From contig BRKX01000004.1 in NCBI GenBank assembly GCA_026008535.1, positions 54,568,501 through 54,632,500 on the forward strand: a stretch of 64,000 nt of DNA. The letters are read 5' to 3'. The position numbers and the translations under genes were made by a program. The notes beneath the pieces are model-generated. The model saw only the letters and a program-made list of their open reading frames with translations, was not told the origin of the DNA and searched no databases. Positions 58,633 to 64,000 of this stretch are shown in pieces (the first letter of the stretch is position 1; every line of letters begins with the position of its first letter). Source of the stretch: Perilla frutescens (Eukaryota > Streptophyta > Magnoliopsida > Lamiales > Lamiaceae).

Positions 58633-60317
58633 TGATGAGTGCATAAATTGCACTCAATTGCACTCATTTTGAGTGCATTTGTGCTAGGTTATATTGTATA
58701 TATTGTGTAAATATTGTAAATAATGTTTTAAATCTTAAGTTTTAATTAATGTGGCCAATACAGGGAGTTTTTAGGTTAGAACAATGCGAAACAAGTCAAG
58801 TTGATAATGGGATCGACAAAGAGTGCACAAGACAAGAAATGACGAAGAAACAAACAAGAAAATGACTAAGTGTCGGGAACACGACCCTGGAACGCGAGTC
58901 CTGGGGTTGCGCTTCACAGGCCCTCAACACGCGAGGGTAAAACGCGACACAATGGGGTTGCGCCTCGGCCTTCAGTCGAAACTCGACCCCGAGGCGCGAC
59001 CGAAAGCCCGTTTTGCAGAGGCTTCAGAGACCTGAAATCCTTTGGCCGAAATGCGAGTGTCAAACGCGACCCCCTTGGGTCGAGTTTCGACCTTCAGTCA
59101 AAACTCGACCCTCAAACGCGACCAAAAGCCTGTTTTGCAGAGCCTTCAGAGAGCTATTTTTCTTTGATCCAAACTCGACCCCCAAACGCGACCTCCTGGG
59201 GTCGAGTTCCGCCCAGGCGAAAATCAATGTTGACTTTTGGCATCCAATTATTGGTCCTCTACATATATAACTTTTGGGGATTTTAAACCCATCTATCCAA
59301 CACTCTCTCACTCGATTTTTGAAGACAAGAAACACTCCACACTTGAGATTTTTTAAGATCAAGAACATCAAGAGGAAGAGGAAGATTCATCCATCAATTT
59401 GAGGATTCAAGCCAAGGGATTGAAGGAGATTGTTCAACATTGGGTTTTATCTTCTCCTTCCATCTTTTACTCGTGTACTTAGAATGGATTTTGGTTCTTC
59501 CTTTTGTATTCTTGATTTTGTTGTAAGTATGGTTGGCTAGAGCCTTAGGGCTCTAGGATGTGGGGAAGCAATATGAATCTTGTTCTTGACTAGGGTTTTA
59601 TATATATGATTTTGCTTTGTCAAGGTTTTAATCCATGCTAGTTCTTGAATGGTGTTATTTGAGTGACCTTCATTTAACATCAAATGTATGAATCCCTTGC
59701 ATCTTGCCCATCCCGTGATCATAAACATGCTTGGATTAGATCTATGGTATTTGTCTTCTTTGTCAAATGTCGAATATGTGGAAGGAAATGTAACCCCTTT
59801 GAGCCTTTGGTAGGTGTGACCTTAGAATGTATTAGTGATAGTTATTCTTGTCACATTCGCAATTAAAGAGATATTCGAAAGATGCTCTTTCTATATTTGT
59901 GGTCTTCCTATCGTTGAACTTAGCATGATCATAGGTATAACTCTTGTTGTATGTTCAAGAGGAATATTGTGTATCCATTACCTAGAGTCTTGTCTTTATT
60001 TGTTATCTTTAAATCTTCTCCTTGTTGCCTTGTTTTCTTGCATCTTATTTAGTTTGTTTTGTTGTTGTTTGGTATTTGTCATTTAAGTTTATGTGTTGGT
60101 CTTGTTGGATGATAATCAACCCTCACTCAATTATATATAGTCTAGATATTTCACCAATTTATCGTCGTGTTACTTGCATTGTCTTATTTGGTTTCTCATT
60201 CCCTGTGGATCGACCCTGTTTCATCCTGTCTACAATTATATGCTTGTATACTTGTAAGCACGACACGAGTCTAAATATTAAAATGAGAAGTATAGCACGA
60301 GAGTAAATCTCACATCA
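58633..60317 (+). mobile_element. Solo LTR of a retrotransposon (1.69 kb)
   Basis: It starts TGATGAG and ends CACATCA (TGATG/CATCA inverted ends). It is bordered by the exact 5-bp direct repeat ATAGT (58628-58632, 60318-60322). Inside is a GC-rich part (58870-59230) with two copies of a roughly 122-bp unit containing 'cagt(c)gaaactcgacc' and 'ttttgcagag', and near the 3' end 'tccctgtggatcgaccctg', common at the ends of long plant Gypsy-type LTRs. No primer-binding site or internal genes follow, so it is solo. Frames at 58823-60306 are LTR sequence, not genes. It is nested inside Helitron C. Confidence 0.8.
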
Positions 60318-60329
60318 ATAGTGCGTGTA

Positions 60330-60605
60330 TATATTTAATTTAATGATTTATATCCATATATCAATATATATCTAATCCCAGATACAAATAATAAATAATG
60401 TAATACAGTGTAATGAACATGTATTTTATAATATAATATGACCAATATATTATCATAATTATATTGTTAATTTAATTATTTATATCCATATATCAATACA
60501 TATATATATATATAATCTCATATACAAATAATAAAATAATATAATACAATGTAATGAACATGTATTTTATAATATAATATGACCAATATATTATCATAAT
60601 TATAT
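60330..60605. repeat. Tandem duplication, unit about 138 bp
   Basis: A unit beginning 'tttaatttaatgatttatat' and containing 'gtaatgaacatgtattttat' and 'atgaccaatatattatcata' occurs twice in a row, with a small (TA)n difference. Confidence 0.8.
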
Positions 60606-61001
60606 ATATTATTAGTCAATATATCGATACACGCTTATCACATGCACTGAATAATTTATTTTTACATAATTTTTCACAATTTGTGTATAATCGATATAGC
60701 TTAAATATATATATATATATATTCAATTTAAATTTACAAATTTTATATTTGAATACAATAATTTAGAGTTACGTTTCCATAATAGCTAATAGATATTATA
60801 TTCTAATGGATTGTAGATTTGTAGGCAAACCGATTATGTTACTTTTTTAATTAGAAACAATGAATGAGAAGTGTAAATTTATTTATGGATATGGATTGTC
60901 TGTCAATAAAATAGTAAATAAACTCTAATTTAATATAATATTATTTATACATGTTATAATTGTTTCTATTAATTATTTAACTGTAATTTAATTATTTTAT
61001 T

Positions 61002-61950
61002 GGGTGTTGCTATTTGCACCACCAATTTTTCATTATACACCACATTTACTAAATACACCACAATTTAAAAAAAAACATTATTTTTACTTGATACACCACT
61101 CTCTTTCCCACATTTATCCCTCAATTAAAAAAATCAATGTAAACAAATTATAAAATAAATAAAAAAAAACAAAGATACAACAGATGAGAGGTGCAAATTG
61201 AATACTTTTTTTTGCATTTGATGAATTCTTCCATGAGAGGTGCGAACTGAACACTTTTTTTTTCTTTTGGTGAATTTTTCCATTCTACTCGAACTCAAGA
61301 GGGATTCCCTCCATTCCCATCTCAAGATCCGACTCAAATAATCCGCATTTAAATATCTGGAATTAGTGTGTTCGAATTAAATTTTCTGAACATCAACCCC
61401 GATCTCAATATTTGGAATTAGTGTGTTGGAACTGAAATTTTCAATTATGTGATGTAGCTCCGAAAATAAATTTTGAAATTTGAGTCCCATGTTCGGTGTT
61501 CCAAAATATTTTTTCGAATACAATTAACATCTTCAAAAATAATTCATTGAGAGTCGTATCATATTCAAACTTTTTTTTCCGAACTGAAGTGTGGCAACCG
61601 GCATGAAAAAGGGGGCTAGGGCCTAGGGCGATGGATGGAGAGAAGGGATAAGAGGGGCAGGGAAGAGTGAAGAAAGGCTAAGCGGCTGTGGAGGTTTGCA
61701 AAAAGAAGAATAGGGTTTGCAGAAGAAGAAGAAAGAGAGTTTGCAGTAATGGTGGAGGGAGAGGAAAGAGGAAGTGGTGGGGAAGAGAAAAAGGGTTACG
61801 GATGGTTTTCATTTTTTTTTAAATTGATATATGTATAAATATATATTTTTAATTTAAAATGATATTTAAGTAAATTATTAAGTATTTGTTTTTTAATTAA
61901 ATTTAATAGTGGTATATATAGAAAATTTTGTGGCATATTTAGAAACACCC
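61002..61950. mobile_element. Mutator-like non-autonomous element (949 bp) in Helitron C
   Basis: The right end, inverted, reads GGGTGTTTCTAAATATGCCA and the left GGGTGTTGCTATTTGCACCA, the same ends as the element at 55583-56419. It is bordered by the exact 9-bp direct repeat TATTTTATT (60993-61001, 61951-61959). The interior has a G/A-rich block (61600-61800) not found in the other copy, possibly captured DNA. A minus frame (61134-61337, rich in Lys and Ser) has no known family. Confidence 0.82.
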
Positions 61951-62027
61951 TATTTTATTTGTACAAACTATTTGTTATAAATAATTTATAAATCTCTCGC
62001 TGTGCATTGCACGGGATGCAATACTAG

Positions 62028-64000
62028 TTTAGTAGTTTGTTAAAAAAACATTGAAGAGGAATTTCGTCTAGGTGAATATGTTAAGGGTATTTTTGCACAT
62101 TTTTCTTTAATTATATTTATAGAATAAAAAAAATATCTAAAAATAAAAGTGTTACTGCAATAATGACTAGAATCATTATCTCGAGACAAATAATGAATAA
62201 TTTAAGCTAAGTTTAAATTTTAATCCTTGATACATAATATAAACATATAAGTATTTTCAGCGTTAATTATTTTACTTCTTCTAATATCAGAGAATTTAAT
62301 ATTTTGTTATGCGTGTAATAAAATAAGATTAAGGTAACTAATTATACAAGATTGGTTGAACGTTGATTGGACCACCAACCATGTAATTAACTAGTAATTG
62401 TATTGGTCTGACTGATCCGATTATAAATGCCCCGCCACTAAATACTCATAAGGCAGGATTTTTTTTTTTTTTTTTAAGAACACTTGACCAGTAATATTTT
62501 TGAAGATTCAAACTTATGACATTTTGATAGGTAGGAGCATTGTTTTGATTTTAAACATTTATGTGAGATTGTTTTGTGGTCAAAATTCATAAAAGAGCGG
62601 CACTTGCGTGCATGAGGAATTGAATCAGACTAAATCCGATGACGCGTGGCCCCACTCAACGCGTGATAGCCACGTGCCTGTCGATTTTTTTTCTAGTGAA
62701 TTTTTAATTATTTTAATTATACCTTAAAATAAAATTAATGAACCCTAAAATTAAAGTGAACTGATTTAATTTGTTTGAAATAAATATAAATTTATACTTT
62801 AAAATGGAATCAATAAACCTTACAAAATCCTAAGAAAATCCTAAAAAACACAAAATAAACCTTTAAAAAAACTCTATAAAAAACACAAAATAAACCCCTA
62901 AAAAAATCCTAAAAAAAATAAACCCCTAAAAAACTCTAAAAAATACAAAATTAACCTCTAAAAAAACCCTAAACTTCTAAACTCTAAACATTAATTGGAA
63001 TGAAAAAAATCACAATTTGAACTAAATAAATTAGTATAAAATGGCTAGTAGACGGCTTACTTTTTAATGATACATGTGATACTTCAAATTTTGAGTGATA
63101 TTTTTTAGTGTTACTGTTAATACTGATTTTGCCAGGAATTTTTTTTTTTGTTGGTTGACCCGCGAATTTGACTTGCCCATCTGAAATAAGGCTTATATAC
63201 ACATTGTGCCTGCAAGTATTTGCCTTCATAAAATGATTAAAACTTGGATTCAAACTCATTCAGTACACATTTATAATTTTTTTAGTATTTAAATCTTGAT
63301 CCGTGTGTCTCGCAGATATTGACCAGATAAGAATGACTTCACACAAAACTTTCTTGCGAACATGTTCGGGGTGGAGCTTAATCAAACACATTCAATTCGC
63401 AGGCCTCGAGCTACTCGTGAACATGCTTGATTATGGTTTTAGTTAAAAAATTTATATCATATAAACAATTTGGAACATATTGTTTAAAAATAAAATTTGA
63501 CAATTTTTTTGTAAATAGCATAATTATTGGACATTTTCAAAAAAAAAGTATGATGTATGGCGTATCGTCTTCATATGTATAAATTACAGTATATATATAT
63601 GTAACACGTATATAAATTCTTTAAAAGTGCACCTAATTTATATCAATGCAAAGTAAATAAAGTGTTTATCATGACTCTTCCATAAGTTAAACATATCAAA
63701 GTAGAGTATTTATTAAAATAAACATAGAACAATAAATACTAAATTATGAGAAGATATATAATTAAATGTTAAACAATTAAACATTAATTTTAATTATATA
63801 GAATATTGTATTATTAATAACAATTTAAAACATTGTTATTGAGCACATATATATATTATTGATATCCAAAAAATATAAATAAGCCTTAGCACAGTTGATT
63901 AAGTGCATACTGCATTCTAGACCGGTTCACCGGTACCGGTTATAGGTTTGCTTCGGTTTATAACCTATAAGTTTGCTTCCGGTTGCAACCCATAATTTAA
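62028..64000. other. AT-rich intergenic to the window end
   Basis: No gene recognised. The frame at 62984-63259 (minus) has no family resemblance. The last 100 bp contain 'accggttcaccggtaccggt', a repeat-like CGG-rich stretch that runs off the window. Confidence 0.4.
62815..62990. repeat. Degenerate tandem repeat rich in CCCTAAA-like units
   Basis: A unit close to 'cacaaaataaacccctaaaa' repeats about five times with changes, ending 'accctaaacttctaaactct'. The CCTAAAA/CCCTAAA flavour resembles plant telomere repeats, but the unit is longer and mixed, so it may be coincidence. Confidence 0.6.

Larger units (their letters stand above)
57756..62027 (+). mobile_element. Helitron C (4.27 kb) with nested insertions
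   Basis: The 5' end is TCCTACTATATCTAAAAGTA (preceded by A). The 3' end is CTAG at 62024-62027 (followed by T), with the hairpin CTGTGCATTGCACGG about 20 bp inside. It contains a 205-bp-period tandem array, a solo LTR (58633-60317), a tandem duplication and a Mutator-like element (61002-61950). Without these it would be about 1.6-2 kb. No Rep/helicase frame. Confidence 0.6.

Noticed and set aside
58823..59371. GC-rich frames on both strands, up to 138 codons
   Set aside because: They lie inside a solo LTR and follow its internal 122-bp repeat; no known domain.
59684..60306. Three overlapping plus frames with hydrophobic residues
   Set aside because: LTR sequence just upstream of the 3' end with its target duplication; T-rich DNA gives hydrophobic readings by chance.
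1..64000. CRISPR arrays, phage or bacterial operons, organelle DNA
   Set aside because: Nothing of the kind is present; gene structure and repeats are those of a plant nuclear chromosome.

Overview
The window is nuclear DNA from a flowering plant. Genes are sparse and intron-split with GT/AG borders and AT-rich introns. The products are plant-specific: GRAS regulators, TBL/XOAT-type wall acetyltransferases and a plastid-targeted ferritin. Between them lie Helitrons, hAT-like and Mutator-like elements, SINEs, solo LTRs and microsatellites. The gene content suggests a eudicot, possibly an asterid, but that is inference; no gene here fixes the species.

Layout. 1-280: 5' end of a minus-strand membrane-anchored protein cut by the window edge. 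281-9402: intergenic, with a solo LTR carrying a 5-bp target-site duplication (TSD) at 2022-3151, a hAT-like remnant and a Stowaway-type MITE. 9403-19163: two intronless NSP2-like GRAS genes in divergent orientation, separated by repeats, a foldback MITE and a 1-kb Helitron. 19949-25936: a complete six-exon ubiquitin-activating enzyme E1 gene (minus) with a dead LINE fragment in intron 1 and a tRNA-Ser(CGA) just upstream. 26374-29716: a nested hAT-like element, then a Mutator-type element that carries a TBL gene fragment. 30198-38278: two tandem minus-strand TBL acetyltransferase genes. The downstream copy (30.2-32.5 kb) is broken by a frameshift and has lost the Asp of its GDS motif. The upstream copy (34.7-38.3 kb) is intact but its last intron holds a foldback element and a SINE. 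38970-45746: a truncated ferritin pseudogene and an intact eight-exon ferritin gene (both minus) flank a complete ribosomal protein eS4 gene (plus). The intact ferritin promoter has a close match to the iron-dependent regulatory sequence. 47240-47310: tRNA-Gly(GCC). 48883-62027: a cluster of four Helitrons with nested hAT-like and Mutator-like elements and a 1.7-kb solo LTR. 62028-64000: AT-rich sequence without genes.

How things relate. The genes are unrelated housekeeping and regulatory loci, not a pathway cluster. The common theme is duplication followed by decay: GRAS pair (both open), TBL pair (one dead, plus a fragment captured by a transposon), ferritin pair (one dead). Transposon boundaries were called from terminal motifs and target-site duplications read by eye. 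Exon borders were called from splice consensus, reading-frame continuity and family alignment from memory; summed exon lengths are multiples of three for UBA1, TBL-B, ferritin and eS4.
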